A stretch of 64,000 nt of DNA, taken from assembly GCA_028571685.1 (NCBI GenBank), contig CM053140.1, forward strand, positions 222,785,323 through 222,849,322, written 5' to 3'. The stretch comes from Heterohyrax brucei. Its lineage: Eukaryota; Chordata; Mammalia; Hyracoidea; Procaviidae. Below the pieces are notes generated by a model. That model searched no databases. It saw nothing but the letters and a program-made list of their open reading frames with translations, and was not told the DNA's origin. The position numbers and the translations under genes were made by a program. Of the stretch, positions 24,905 through 36,752 are shown piece by piece (position 1 is the stretch's first letter; each line of letters begins with the position of its first letter).

Positions 24905-25825
24905 ATGAAACCCAAAAGGCAACAAACATTAGAGAAGACGGTAACCCAAAAATCACCCATGGCATCAGAAGGCCCTCAAAAGAAACCAACTCAGAACTTC
25001 CCAGATGAAGAAGCTTTTCTGAAACTCTCAGAAGGTGAATACAAAAAGATTATATAGAGAACCCTCCTAGACCTTATACAAAATGTAGCAGAACAAAATC
25101 AAAAATTAAGCAAGCTGTTCCATCTGATGGAACATCAGTACTTGGAAATCCAACAGATCAAGAACAAAATCAAAGACATAGAAACTTCAATTCAAAGCCA
25201 ATAAAATGGAATGGAACAAATGGAAAAGAGAATTTCTGATTTGGAAGACACAGCTACTGACTCCAGCATCTGTGAGGAGATATCAGAAAAAAGAAAGAAA
25301 AGTGAAGAAGCATTAAGAAGCATTTGGGACTCTATTAAGAAGAACAATCTATGATTAATTGGAGTTCCTGAAGAGGATGAGACACCTGAGAACACAGAGA
25401 GTATTGTTGCTGAGCTGCTGAAAGAAAACTTCCCAGAAATTATGAAAGAAGAGAATATAGATATCCAAGATACATATCGAACACCAGTCAATGTAGATCT
25501 CAATAGAAAGACTCCAAGATGTATTATAATCAAGCTTAACAAAATGAAACATAAGCAGAAACTCTTAAAGGCAGCAAGATGCAAATCAAAGCTAACATTC
25601 AGAGGGAAACCCTGTAGACTTTTGTTGGATTTCTCAGCAGAAACAATACTGGCACAGAGACAGTGGCATGACATATTCAAAGCCTTGAGGAGAAGAACTT
25701 CGAATGAAAAATTATATATCCTGCAAAATTATCTTTCAAATATGAAAATGAAATTGGACATTCACAGAGAAATAGAAACTCAGAGACTTTGTAAAAACCA
25801 AACCAAAGCTACAAGAAATACTTAA
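24905..25825 (+). pseudogene. L1 ORF1 (RNA-binding chaperone), one frame with three in-frame stops
   Basis: ORF1 protein forms trimers that coat L1 RNA. The frame runs from ATG at 24,905 (MKPKRQQTLEKTVTQK) to the stop ending at 25,825, about 306 codons (human ORF1p is 338). Only point changes break it: TAG at 25,055, TAA at 25,202 and TGA at 25,352. Order: a basic start, a heptad-rich coiled coil (about residues 50-150, e.g. QMEKRISDLEDT), an RRM-like part (LIGVPEEDETPEN at about 150-165), then a C-terminal domain (GKPCRLLLDFSAETILAQRQ). The lack of frameshifts suggests a moderately young copy. The start fits because MASEGPQKK, the more conserved start seen in the antisense L1, follows 18 codons later. 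Confidence 0.9.
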
Positions 25826-26280
25826 AGAATTTCTTGGCTTGGAAGAACAAAACTGCTAACTTTATATTTCAGAAGGACACATTATTCAGAATCCTACTTG
25901 GTTAAGGAAGGCTCCAAACATGATCAAAGCTATAATAGTGAAAGGAAAAATCTAGTATCATATCATGTAAACTATGATATTATCATATTAAAAAGAGGGA
26001 TATACTACAGTCATTATAGTCCTTCCAGATGGAGAGGAAGTTGACAAGACTCGTAGCAATCAAAACTGGGTTTATATATAGTTTAGTAAGTGAGATCATA
26101 GGGGCAGCCATAAAGGACAATAAAAATGCAACATGCTGTATCAAGAAATGTAATACAGGAGTCTCAAAAACCAGAAAACCAACCCTTAAAAAAGTGAAAA
26201 ATCAACTCACAAAGAGGAAGGTCGCAGAACAGATTAATAAGAACAACAGAGAAAATATCAACAGAAAAATTAACATCACA

Positions 26281-29200
26281 ATGGCAATGCTGAACACATA
26301 CCTATCAATAGTTACATTGAATGTGAATGGACTGAATGCTCTAGTAAAGAGACATTGAGTGACATCTGGTTCAAAAGTCATGACCTATCTATATGCTGTC
26401 TACAAGAAACTCACCTTAGACTTAAAGATAGGAATAAACTGAAAATTAAAGAATGGAAGAATATGTATCAAGCTAACAATGAACAAAGAAGAGCAGGTGT
26501 GGCAATTCTAATCTCAGATAAAATCGATTTTAATGTAAAATCTAGCCATCTTGGCTAGGCTACCATCGTAGACAAGGATGGACACTATTTATTGCTGAAA
26601 GGTTCAATACACAAGTAGGATGTAATAACATTAAATATTTATGCACCTAAGATTACAGCACCTAAATACATTCAGGAAACACTGAGTACACTCAAAAGCG
26701 AGATTGATCACTCCACAATTAATAGTAGGAGAGTTCAACACTCTACTCTCAGTATTGGACAGATTGTTTAGAAAAAAGCTCAGTAAAGACACAGAAGACC
26801 TTCTTGCCACAGTTAACCAACTAGACCTCATCGACATATACAGAACTTTCTATCCATCGGCAGACAACTACACCTTCTTCTCTAGTGCACATGGAACATT
26901 CTCCAGAATAGATCACATGTCAGGACATAAAGCAATTCTCAACAAAATTCATACCATTGAATTAATACAAAACATCTTCTCCAATCATAAAGCCAGAACA
27001 GTCAAAATCCATAGCAGAAAAAACACGGATAAAAAGTGGAACTCTTGGAAACTGAACAACACCTTGCTCAAAAAATTGTGAGTTATAAAAAAAAAATCAA
27101 GGATGAAATAAAGGAATTTATGGATTCCAACAAGAACAAAAACACTTGCTACCAGAACCTATGAGATACAGACAAAGCAGTGCTCAGAGCTCAGTTTATC
27201 TCCAAAAATGCACACATCTGGTAGGAAGAAAGAAACCAAATCAAAGAACTGACCCTGAAGCTTGAATAAGTAGGGAGAGAACAACACAGGAACCCCTCAG
27301 GCACCAGAAGAAAATAGATCATAAATATTAGAGCAGAACTAAACGAATTAGAGAATAGATGAACAATTTAAAAAATTGAAAAGACAAAAATCTGGTTTTT
27401 TGAAAAGATCAACAAAATTAACAAACCATTGGCCAAACTTACTAAAGAAAAACAGGAAGGGAAACAAATAACCCAAATAAGAAATGAGAGGGGAGTTGTC
27501 ACAACAGATCCAACACAAATCAAAAATATTGCAGCTGAATACTATGAAAGACTGTATTCTAACGAATTTGAAAACCTAGAGGAAATGGACAAATTCCTTG
27601 ATTTATATCACCTACCAAAATGATCACAAGGTGAAGCAGAACAACTTAATAAACCCATCAAAAAGGAGCCAAGCCAGCCAAGTGCCGTGAAGTTAGATCC
27701 TATGGTGATCCTAGAGATTGAAAAAGTCGTCCAAAAACTGCCAACTAAAAAAAGCTTGGGCCCAGATGGCTTCACCAGAGAACTCTACCAAGCTTTTAGA
27801 GAAGAGTTATCTCCAATACTACTGAGACTATTTCACAGTATAGAAAGGGACAGAATACTGCAAATTCATTTTATGAAGCCAGCATAACCCTGATACCTAA
27901 GCCAGGGAAAGACTCAACCAAAAAGGAGAACTACAGACCAATATCACTCATGAATCTAGATGCAAAAATCTTCAACAAAATTCTTGCCAATAGGATAAAA
28001 CAACATATCAAAAAAAAAGTAATCCATCATGACTAAGTTGGATTCATACCAGGGATACAAGGCTGGTTCAACACCAGAAAAACAATTAATGTGATCAATC
28101 ACATAAATATCACAAAAGACAAGAATCACCTGATCTTGTCTATTGATGCAGAAAAGGCACTTGATAATGCCCAACAGCCATTCATGATAAAAAGCTCTCA
28201 GCAACATAGAAATAGACAGCCAATTCTTCAGTACAATAAGGGCCATTTATACAAAGCCAACTGACTACCTCATCCTGAATGGAGAGAGACTGAAACAGTT
28301 TCCCTTGAGAAGAGGAACTAGACAACGATGTCCACTCTCACCTCTCCTATTCAACAGTGGACTAGAAGTTCTAGCCAGAGCAATTAGACAAGATCAAGAA
28401 ATAAAGGGCATCTGCATTGGCAAAGAAGAACTAAAAATTTCCCTATTTGCAGATGATATGATTGTATATGCAGACAATCCCAAAGAATCCATGAGGAAAC
28501 TACTCAAACTAATGGAAGAGTTGGGCAAAGTCTCAGGATACAAGATAAACATAAGTAAATTGGTAGGATTCCTTTATACCAACAACAAGATTATTAGGAA
28601 AGAAATCACCAGGTCAACACCATTTACCATAGCCCTGAAAAAGATAATGTGCCTAGGAATAAATTTAACCAGTGAAATAACAGACTTTGACAAAGAGAAC
28701 TACAAACCCCTACTGCAAGTAACTAAGAGAGACTTACACAAATGGAGAAACCTACTCTGCTCGTGGATAGGAAGACTTAACATCGTGAAAATGTCTATTT
28801 TACCCAAAGCAGTCTACTTATATAATGCAATCCCAATACAAGTCCCAGTGACATTTTTTAATGAGATGGAAGAACAAATTACCAATTTTGTCTGGAAAGG
28901 GAAGAAGCCCCAGATAAGTAAAGCATTACTGAAGAAGAAGAACACACAGGGAGGCCTCTCATTACCTGAACCTATTACACTGCCACAGTAGTCAAACAGC
29001 TGGTACTGGTACAAAAAGAGACAGATACATCAGTGGAACCAAATGGAGACCCCAGAAATGACATCATCTGCCTATGAACAGCTGATATTCGACAGAGGTC
29101 CCAAGACATTAAACTGTGGTAAAAACAACCTCTTCAACAAATGGTGCTGGCAAAACTGGATATCCATCTGCACTAAATTAAAACAAGACCCATGTCTTAC

Positions 29201-30122
29201 ACCTTGTACAAAATAAAACACCTAAATATCAAATGTAAAATGATAAATCTCACCCAAGAAAAAGTAGGAACAACAGTGGAAGGTTTAATACACAGTGCAG
29301 ATAGACTTCAAAATCTGTCAAACAAACCACAGTCATCAGAAGAGAAAGTAGATAAATTGAAACTACTAAGAATCATCAATTTTACTCATCCAAAGACTTC
29401 ATTAACAGAATTAAAAGACCACCTACAGAATGGGAAAATATATTTAGCAACTCTATGTCAGATCAATGTCTGATCTCCATAATCTATAAGGTACTACAAA
29501 ATATCAATAAGAAAAAGATAAATCATCCAATTAAGTGATGGCCAAAGGAGATGGACAGACACGTCTCTAAAGAGGAGATCCAGGCAGCCAAAAAACACAT
29601 GCAGACATGCTCGCGATCATTAACTATTAAAGAAATTCAAATCAAAATGACAAGATATCATCTCACCCCAACAAGGTTGGCCATGCCCCCAAAACACAAA
29701 ACAAATGCTAGAGAGGCTGTGGGGAGATTGGAACTCTCCTACATTGTTGGTGGGATTGCAAAATGATTACAACCTCTTTGGAAAGCAATCTGCCCCCCCT
29801 TAAACAACTGGATATAGATATGTCATTTGACCCAGTAATTCCACTGCTTGGAACATATTCTGCAGAATCAAGGCCATTCACACCAACAGATACATGCACA
29901 TGAACCTTCACCACAGCACAGTCCACAAAAGCAAAAAGATGGAATCAACGCAGATTCCCAGTAACGGAGGAATGGATAGGTATACTATGGTATATATACT
30001 CAGTGGAACACTATGTAATGATAAAGAACAACGATGATAGCAGGAAACATCTCTTAACCTGGTTTCAACTGGAGGAGATTATGCTGAATGATAGTAGTCA
30101 GCGACAAAAAGACAAATGTTGA
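26281..30122 (+). pseudogene. L1 ORF2 (endonuclease / reverse transcriptase), full length but broken
   Basis: About 3.84 kb, matching the roughly 1,275 codons of ORF2. It opens with TYLSIVTLNVNGLNALVKRH, the typical endonuclease start. The catalytic Glu is visible in CCLQETHLRLKDRN (about 26,395-26,430), and VGEFNTLLS (family GDFNTPLS) is near 26,725. RT is best kept at 28,305-28,991: RGTRQRCPLSPLLFNSGLEV and the intact active site [12 protein letters not shown] (FADD at 28,446-28,457). The C-terminus includes HVSKEEIQAAKKHM (about 29,557) and [10 protein letters not shown]. Multiple stops and frameshifts break it. A scrap resembling the antisense AfroSINE 3' end sits at 27,667-27,712. An internal stop around 26,356 ends the first frame. 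Confidence 0.9.
27667..27712 (-). mobile_element. Small AfroSINE-like scrap inside L1 ORF2
   Basis: The sequence AAGCCAGCCAAGTGCCGTGA followed by TATGGTGATCCTA resembles the antisense 3' end of AfroSINE, and it replaces the residues normally leading into the 'EIEKVIQKLP' segment of ORF2. No head or core is present. A similar 'gccagccaagccaagtgcc' occurs at 9,428. It could be a filler insertion, and the call is weak. Confidence 0.4.
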
Positions 30123-31156
30123 ATGAGACCCCCACGATAATAACTTGAAAACAGACTCATGCATAGAAGAAAAGACTTTGACTGCTGCAAGGGCGGGGAG
30201 GGAGAGAGGGGAGGGGGAAGGTTTATATTAGATAGTTAATAGAAATTTGGTTGGGTGAAATAGGTGACAGCACACATTAGAAAGAAGTTCAATAATAACT
30301 AGACTTCAACACAATTTGAGTACCCCTCCATCTTAACCCAATATTACATGGACAGAGTGGCTGAGGCAGCGGCAGGGTACAGTGCTCTCAGGAAAAATCG
30401 AAGCCAATTGGCACAACTAGCATTTTGCTAATGAGGACTCTCTGAACCCCTCATCTGTGAGTGGCATCTGGGGTCTTAAAAGCTACAAAGCTGCCATCTG
30501 AGGGTATAGCAAATGGTCCCAACTGAACAGGAATAGATGATCACCAAGGACAAGAATGAAGTGGAGAAAAGAGAACCTAGAAGATGGAGAGACCCATGTG
30601 AGTGGGTGTCTACATCGACTCGTGACCATAAGAACCAGACAGTGCCTGGCCACCACCAGTGATAGCCACGGTGGAGCTCACAAAGTTGAGTCTCACTAGC
30701 AACAAGAGAATAAATAGGGGTGCACCCTGAGATTTCAAATAAAAGACTGCAATTGACGGTCTAGGGGTTTCGGGGTTCCCCTGGGAGCATGGCCCCTGGC
30801 CCTGATACTGCCCCTGTCCATAAATCATAATGAAGGTCAACTTTTCGGACAACAATGGATTGGACTTGGTGACACAGAGTGACTATATATTGGGTGCACT
30901 TTATGGTTCTGTGCATCTATAGGATGCCATCCTGCTGATCTCTTGCTGGAGGAAGAGGAGTGGGTGGAGAGGAGGGGATAGGAGACTGTTGGGAGGATAG
31001 GACATGTATGGAATAGAGAGGAGGGGTGTTCTGTCACCGGGCAGGGAGAGCAGTGGGAGCTGCATATAGGTGAGCATGTGAATTTATATGGGAATGTACA
31101 TGTTAGTTCAATCATAATTTTAAAAAAATTGAGAAAAAAAAAAACATTTTGAATTT

Positions 31157-31804
31157 TGTTTAGTATCTCTCTATGGCCTAATGTATGGTCACTTCTGGAA
31201 AATGTTCCGTGAGTATGGGAAAAGAAAGCATACTTGGCTGCTGTTGGATGAACTGTTCTGAATGTATCTATAAGGACAAGTTGGTTGATTGTTGCATTCA
31301 GATCTTCCATGCGTTTACTAAGCTTTTTTTCAGGAAGTTCTGCCCTTTACTGAATGTGGTGTGTTGAAGTCCCTTACTATTATTGTGGAGCTGTCTATTT
31401 CTGCTTTCAGTGCAAATAGTATTTGTTTTATGCATTTTGGGGTCTTGTCTTTGGGTGCTTAGATATTTAGTATGGTTACGTCCACCTGTTGAACTGAGTC
31501 TTTGACCATTAGATAGTGACCTTCTTTATCTTGGATAGTGGATTTGACCTTAAACTCTATTTTGTCAGAGATTAGTGTTGCCAATTCTGCTCTTTTCTGA
31601 ATGTTATTAGCCTGATGTATTTTTTTCCCAGTCTTTGAATTGTAGTTTGTTTGTGTCTTTGCGTCTAAGGTGTATCTCCTGTAAGCAGCGTATAGATGGG
31701 TTGTGTCTTTTTTACCCAATCTGCTATTCTCTTCTCTTAATTGGTACATTTACTCCATTTACGTTCTGTGTGATTATTGATAAATATGACGTTAGTGTTG
31801 TCAT
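31157..31804 (-). pseudogene. L1 ORF2 amino-terminal endonuclease part
   Basis: Minus-strand pieces encode DTTHLYAAYRRYTLDAKTQT (the family's QETH-containing segment, with catalytic Glu replaced: it reads DTTH), then RAELATLISDKIEFKVKS, as in other L1 endonucleases. The start codon is placed at 31,804 by comparison with the sense L1. The rest of ORF2 lies at 20,737-23,853, separated by the nested element. Confidence 0.85.
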
Positions 31805-32243
31805 TCTGATGTCTTTTTTGGGGTGTTGTGGATAGTTCTGTTGCATTCCATTTTCTGTGTTGAGTCTTTTTTCTTTGCTTAGCTTTCAATGTTCATTTTC
31901 TTGAAATTGTGATTACATATGTTGCTTTTTGATGTGTAGAATTACAGGTTTCTTTTGTGGTTATTCCCTTAGTCCCCTTTATTAATCTAAAAGTAGTCCA
32001 AAGTTCAGTGTCTGTGTATTTCCTTGTCTTCCTCCACATCTGGAAGGTCTATGTGTACCTTTTTTTGACCCTCTTTTTCATATAATACATGATTATATCC
32101 TGCGATCTCTGAATTTCTGTTTTTTGTGAATTGGTTTTGGTTATGGTTTTTGGACTTTCTTTCATGATGGTATCTAGATGCTCTGTTGAATGTTGGATAT
32201 TTAAGTATATATCTAATGCTATTGATTTTCTAATCTAAGAACT

Positions 32244-33103
32244 TTAATTTTTCTTGTAATTTTTGTTGGTTCTTACAAATTCTCTAAATTTCTGTTTCTC
32301 TGCGAAAGTCTTAATTTCACCTTCATATCTGAGAGGCAGTTTTTCAGGATATATTATTCTCAGTTTGCAGTTTTTTGACTTCAGAGCTTTGTGTATGTTA
32401 TCTCACTGTCTTCTGTCCAGCATCATTTTAGCAGAGTAGTCTGAGGATAATCTTAATAATGCTCCTTTGTGGATTATTCGTTGCTTAATTCTGGCTGCCC
32501 TCATAGTCTCTCCTTATCTCTAGTTTTATTGAGCTGGATTATGGTATGCCTTGGTGTATTTCTTTTGGGATTGATCTTCAGTGGGGTTTGATGAGCATCT
32601 TGAATGGAGATCTTCTCATCTTTCATGATGTCAGGGAAGTTTTCTGTGAGTAGGTCTTCAACTATTTGCTCCATATTTCTAGCGATCCCACCTTGTTCTG
32701 ATACTCCTGTTATTTAGATTTTATTCTCTTGCTAGAGTCCCACATCACCCGTAGTGATTCTTCACTCTTATTGAGTCTTTTTTCTGATTTTTCTTCTTTC
32801 TGGTGTTGTTTACTTTGTCTTCAAGCTCACTAATTCTGCCTTCCATGTCCTGGATCCTGCTCGTTTGACTTTCTATTGAGTTAGCAAACTCAGTGATTTT
32901 ATTGTTAATCTGACAAACTTCAGGGTGTTGTTGCTCAAGCATTTTTCATTGTGCTCTGCTGCATTGTGCCTGATCTGTCCCCTGATATCTTACACAGCTC
33001 TGTACACCAATCGTTTGTATTCTGTCTCTGATAGGTCTCAGATGAACTCTTCTTCATCTGAGAAGCCTATTGATGCTTTATTTGGAGAGTTTTCAGAAGC
33101 CAT
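32244..33103 (-). pseudogene. L1 ORF1 remnant
   Basis: The start MASENSPNKASIGFSDEEEF at 33,103 parallels MASEGPQKK in the sense L1. An open piece at 32,745-32,942 encodes a strong coiled coil (ITEFANSIESQTSRIQDMEG, RISELEDKV). Downstream parts align with the RRM and C-terminal domains. In-frame stops occur soon after the start (TGA after EEEFI). The end is placed at TAA, 32,244-32,246. Confidence 0.85.
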
Positions 33104-35512
33104 GGTAGTCTGCTTCTTTAGGTGTTTAGAGATTGACTGCTGTCTCCAAGCCATCCGGAAGCTGTTGCAGTGAAGCAGCCTTAATAGTTCCTTTGGCCTG
33201 ACTGGTGTCTATCTACAGGGGGCGGGCCATAATTTCTCCTGCAGTCTGATTATTTTCTGTTGCTTTTCCTTACTGCCCTGTACTGGTCTGTTACCACTAC
33301 TGGCACAGCTCCTGGCTGGGGAAGTTGTTCTTGCTTTCAGCAGCACTGCTTCTGTCTCTGGGCTCAGGGATGGGGGTGTCATTTGCACAGACATTGTGCT
33401 TTTACAGTCACCCTAAGGAGGTCAGGATCCAAGTGCCCACTGCTGCAGCTGCCTCTGATTTTGGCATATCCCTTGCAGAGCCTCAACCTCACACGCAGAT
33501 GCAGAGAGAGGGGGTAGACACTCTCACATGACTTCTTGCCCAAGCCTCAGCAGCAACTGTTTCTTTGCTGCTGGGTTGGGCAGGGACCTTTGGGAGCTTC
33601 ATCCAGTAGCTGCCTAGCTGCTGGGGTGATCACTCCCCTTCCCACAGGTCACCTAACCCCAAGTATCCCACGTGTACTTGCCTCCAATGTCTGCCTAGCC
33701 ACTGGTATTATTGCCTTACTCCTCTAGCATCACCTGAGCTCAGGCCTCCACCGCACACCTGCCTCCAGTGGCTGCCTACGTGCTGGGGCAACCACTCCCC
33801 TTCCTTCTGGGTTGCCTAAGTCCAGTCCTTCCTGGCACACATGCCTTCAATGGCTGCCCAGCTGCTGGGGTAATCACTTCACTCCCCCTGGGGTGCCTGA
33901 TCCCAAGTCTTCCTGGTGCACTTAGCTCTAATGGCTGCATAGCCACTGCGGCAATCACTTCAATTCTCTAGTATCACTGGAGCCTGGACGTCCCTGGTGC
34001 ATTTGGCTCCCATGGCTGTCTAGCTACTGCGGCATTAACTTCTCTTGCCCTAGGTCACCTGAGCCCAAGCCTTCCCAGTGCACTTGCCTCCAATGATTGT
34101 TTAATCGCTGGGGTGATCACCTAACTCCTCTAGGGTTGCCTGAGCTCATGCCACCCCCCGCACACCCAGATCCAATGGCTGCCTAACTGCCAGGGTGATC
34201 ACTCCCCTTTGCCTGGATCGTCTGAGTCAGTCCTCCCTGGCACATGTGGTACCAATGGCTGCCTAGCCTCTAGGGTGATCACTTCACTACTCCCAGGTCA
34301 TCTGAGTCCAAGCCTCCCTGTTGCACTTGGCTCTAATGGCAGTCTAGCCACTCAGGTGATCACTTCACTCCTTTAAGGTTGTCTGAGCTCAGACCACCCT
34401 GGTGCACTTGGCTCCAATGCTTACCTAGCCACTGGGGCAATCTCTTTTCTCCTCCCGGGTCACCTGACAGCAGACCCTTCTGGTGTATGTGGCACTGATG
34501 GCTGCCTAGCCACCAGTACTCACTGCCTCCCCACGCCCCCCTACTCCAAAACCTCCCAATCCCCACTCCTATGCTCCCGCCACCACCCGGGCCCGGATCT
34601 CTTCAGGGCCCAAGTCTCTTCAGTGCATGCAGCTCCAACAGCTGCCTAGCTACTAGGGTGATGACCCTAGTCCCCCCAGTTGCAGGAGCCCAAGCTTCAT
34701 TGGCCCATGTAGCTCCAATCCGCACCCAGCCATGGGTGTACTCTCTCAGCCCCCTCCTCTGGGCCATGGGAGCCCAGAGCTTCCTGGCTCACTGGCTGCA
34801 AGGCCAGTCCCAGGTCTGCCAGTGGCTGGGCCTCTCACTCTGCCCATCCCCTATCCTGTGATCACCTGCTTCACTGCTGGTTTCACCTGAAACCAGGCCT
34901 CCTAGTCCTACCAGGACTAAGACTTGTGGTGCAGAGTGTGCTTCTGTGCCCCCCCTTCAGCTCAGCCCTCTCCTGCCCTATAGCCTGGGGATACTGGGAG
35001 CACTGGTCTCTCATCCCCAGGTCCCCTGCCCCATCTCCATCTGCATCAGGCTTAGGCCTCCCAGCCCTTTGCTTCTGTGAGCCATGCCTGACCAGTGGGC
35101 CCTACAAGTCACTGCCCACCAGCCAGCCTTGTCCCAGTGTGTTCCAACTTGCTTCGGGGTCTTCAGGTCTGGGCTGCAGACTGTGATGCTTAGGCTGTGG
35201 CAGGTCTCTCTAGTTAATTTCTAGGTTGCTACAGCTCTTGTTTCTCAGCTCCCCTTAGTTACTAAGATTCGCTGGAGAAGATTTTTCTCCCAGGTGAGCT
35301 TGCCTTCAGCTCCCAGAGAATCTGCACTCAGGCTGTGTTGTTTTATCAGAGGTGGTTCAGGGTTCCTAGGGTCTTCCTTTCACTCCATTTGTACTTGTTT
35401 GGGTCTTCTGGATTGCTGTATTTGGTTGATTTCATTAATTTTGAGATTCTTAGTTGTTCGAGGGCTTAGCAGGGATGTGTTGTTACTCTGCCATCTTGGC
35501 TCTGCCTCCCCC
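33104..35512 (-). promoter_or_regulatory. Long L1 5' UTR, tandem-monomer type
   Basis: About 2.4 kb lies between the element start (35,512) and ORF1, longer than the 0.9 kb of human L1. About half consists of the tandem repeats at 33,600-34,660. The proximal part (34,660-35,512) is GC-rich and not repeated. L1 promoters sit in this region in general; whether this one is active cannot be told. Confidence 0.75.
33600..34660 (-). repeat. Tandem array of about 82-bp monomers in the L1 5' UTR, 12-13 units
   Basis: On the plus strand each unit contains CCAATGGCTGCCTAGCCACT or a variant, then GGGTGATCACTTCACTCC. Anchor words recur at about 33,607, 33,690, 33,765, 33,850, 33,931, 34,011, 34,094, 34,175, 34,255, 34,337, 34,418 and 34,497, with a further related copy near 34,637. 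Spacing is 75-85 bases. Units have diverged from each other. Confidence 0.9.
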
Positions 35513-35544
35513 AAGAATGTATTTTTTAACAACTAAATGTAGAA

Positions 35545-36053
35545 TGTTGCCATGGACTGAATCACGTCTGCAAAAAAAAGTGTCAGTTTGGCTAGATCAT
35601 GATTCCCAGTATTGTGTGATAGCCTACCGTTTTGTCATCTGACATAATTTCCCTATGTTGTAAATCCTGCCTCTATGATGTTAATGAGGTGGGATCCACA
35701 GCCGTTCTGTGAATGAGGCAGGATTCAGTCTACAAGACTGTGTTTTCAGTCACTCTCTTTTGAGGTATAAATGACAAATGTGAGCAGACAAACAGGAAAC
35801 CTCATAGCATGAAGAAAGCTACACCAGGAGCAGAGCATGTCCTTTGGACCTGAAGTTTCTCCACCGAGAAGTTACTAGACCGGGAGACGATTGATGACAA
35901 GGACCTTGCTTCAGAGCTGCCAAAGAAAGTCTTCCCTGGTGGTGGTATCCTGAATTTAGACTTCTAGCCTCCTAAACTGTAAGAGAAAAAATTTCTCTGT
36001 TAAAGCCATCCATTGTAGTGTTTCTGTTACAACAGCACTAGGTGACTGAGACA
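35545..36053 (+). mobile_element. Solo LTR, MaLR-like (local six-copy family), sense
   Basis: It begins TGTTGCCATGGACTGAATCA and ends GGTGACTGAGACA. Inside are ATGATTCCCAGTATTGTGTG (35,598), ATGATGTTAATGAGGTGGGA (35,675), GAGCAGAGCATGTCCTTTGG (35,830) and ACTGTAAGAGAAAAAATTTC, which holds a mutated polyadenylation signal. All blocks recur in the copies at 47,665, 43,124, 44,991, 54,189 and 62,963. No retroviral genes adjoin. It lies 18 bases from the end of the L1 target-site copy. Confidence 0.8.
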
Positions 36054-36170
36054 AAGCACATAGAAGAGAAACTCCCTGTGTATGTTTGAAAATGGATTAG
36101 GACTAAGAAGGCCAGGAATTCACCCTAAACTGTAGCCTTTCTCAATTCTGCAGTCTTGAGTCATTATGAG

Positions 36171-36303
36171 TAGGGTGACCTTGCGTCCTCTTTGGCCTGG
36201 GGCAGTCTTAGATGACCTCTGCTGTCACAACAACATAGAGAGCCTCTCCTTTCACTCTCAGCAGTGTCCCAGTTAGGACAATAAATTAGATGGTCATTTG
36301 GTA
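36171..36303. mobile_element. Possible DNA-transposon MITE, about 130 bp
   Basis: It starts TAGGGTGACCTTGCGTCCTC and holds CACTCTCAGCAGTGTCCCAG and GGACAATAAATTAGATGGTC near its end. This resembles a common mammalian non-autonomous element that begins and ends with complementary GGTGACCATAT-type termini. The right terminus is degraded. I cannot name the family with certainty. Confidence 0.5.
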
Positions 36304-36548
36304 ATAAGGGACTCTTACTGACACACTGAGGATCAGTGCAACACCCTAACCTATGAGAGCCCTAAAACACAGCTGGAAAGATAACTACCACAACTTATTC
36401 TGAGAGGCAGTACATACGAGTATGTCGTATGTGGTTAATAGGATTGTTTTGAGAGGCTAACTAGGATACAGGAAAGTCAGAAAGAGTAACAATACATAAC
36501 TACTAAATTGCTTTCTCAGTAGGGTCATTCCAGGTAACTGGAAGGCCA

Positions 36549-36752
36549 ACAAACCCTTGTGGCAAAGTTGTTAAGCACTCAGCTGCTAATGGAAAGGTCA
36601 ACAGTGAGCTGCTCCTCTAGAGAAGGATGTGGCAGTTGGCTCAGAAAGATGTGACAACAGCCTTGGAAACCCTACAGGGTAGTTCTACTCTGTCACAGAG
36701 TTTCTATAAGTCTAAATCAGTCTGAGGGCAAAGAGTTTGGTTTGGGTTTTGG
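36549..36752 (+). mobile_element. AfroSINE, sense, long type with the middle segment
   Basis: The head AAACCCTTGTGGCAAAGTTG is followed by the middle segment missing in HSP-type copies (GAGAAGGATGTGGCAGTTGG then ATGTGACAACAGCCTTGG), then AAACCCTACAGGGTAGTTCT and a tail ending GAGTTTGGTTTGGGTTTTGG. This is the ancestral long form of the family. Confidence 0.88.

Larger units (their letters stand above)
23854..31143 (+). mobile_element. Full-length sense L1 nested in the antisense L1
   Basis: It starts with GGGGGCAGAGTGAAGATGGC, the standard mammalian L1 5' beginning, and ends in an A-rich tail at 31,115-31,143. Order: 5' UTR (to 24,904), ORF1 (24,905-25,825), an inter-ORF spacer of about 455 bases, ORF2 (26,281-30,122), 3' UTR with a GGGCGGGGAGGGAGAGAGGG patch at 30,192. 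Flanks AAATCTTGAATTT (23,841-23,853) and ACATTTTGAATTT (31,144-31,156) agree at 11 of 13 bases and fit a target-site duplication. Antisense L1 sequence continues on both sides. Stops in both ORFs mean it cannot move by itself. Confidence 0.93.
31157..35512 (-). mobile_element. Antisense L1, 5' half (continues at 20,445-23,853)
   Basis: This holds the ORF2 amino-terminal part, ORF1 and a long 5' UTR. The 5' end is complete: the plus strand reads CCATCTTGGCTCTGCCTCCC at 35,491-35,510, the complement of the canonical L1 start, and ends with CCCCC at 35,508-35,512. Next comes the proposed target-site copy at 35,513-35,526. Confidence 0.92.

Noticed and set aside
28305..28991. 228-codon frame encoding a reverse transcriptase with intact FADD as a possible active gene
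   Set aside because: It is only the palm part of L1 ORF2. Stops and frameshifts on both sides and three stops in ORF1 rule out an active element.
35545..36053. LTR as part of a complete endogenous retrovirus
   Set aside because: No gag, pol or env sequence lies between any pair of same-strand LTRs here. All six copies are solo.
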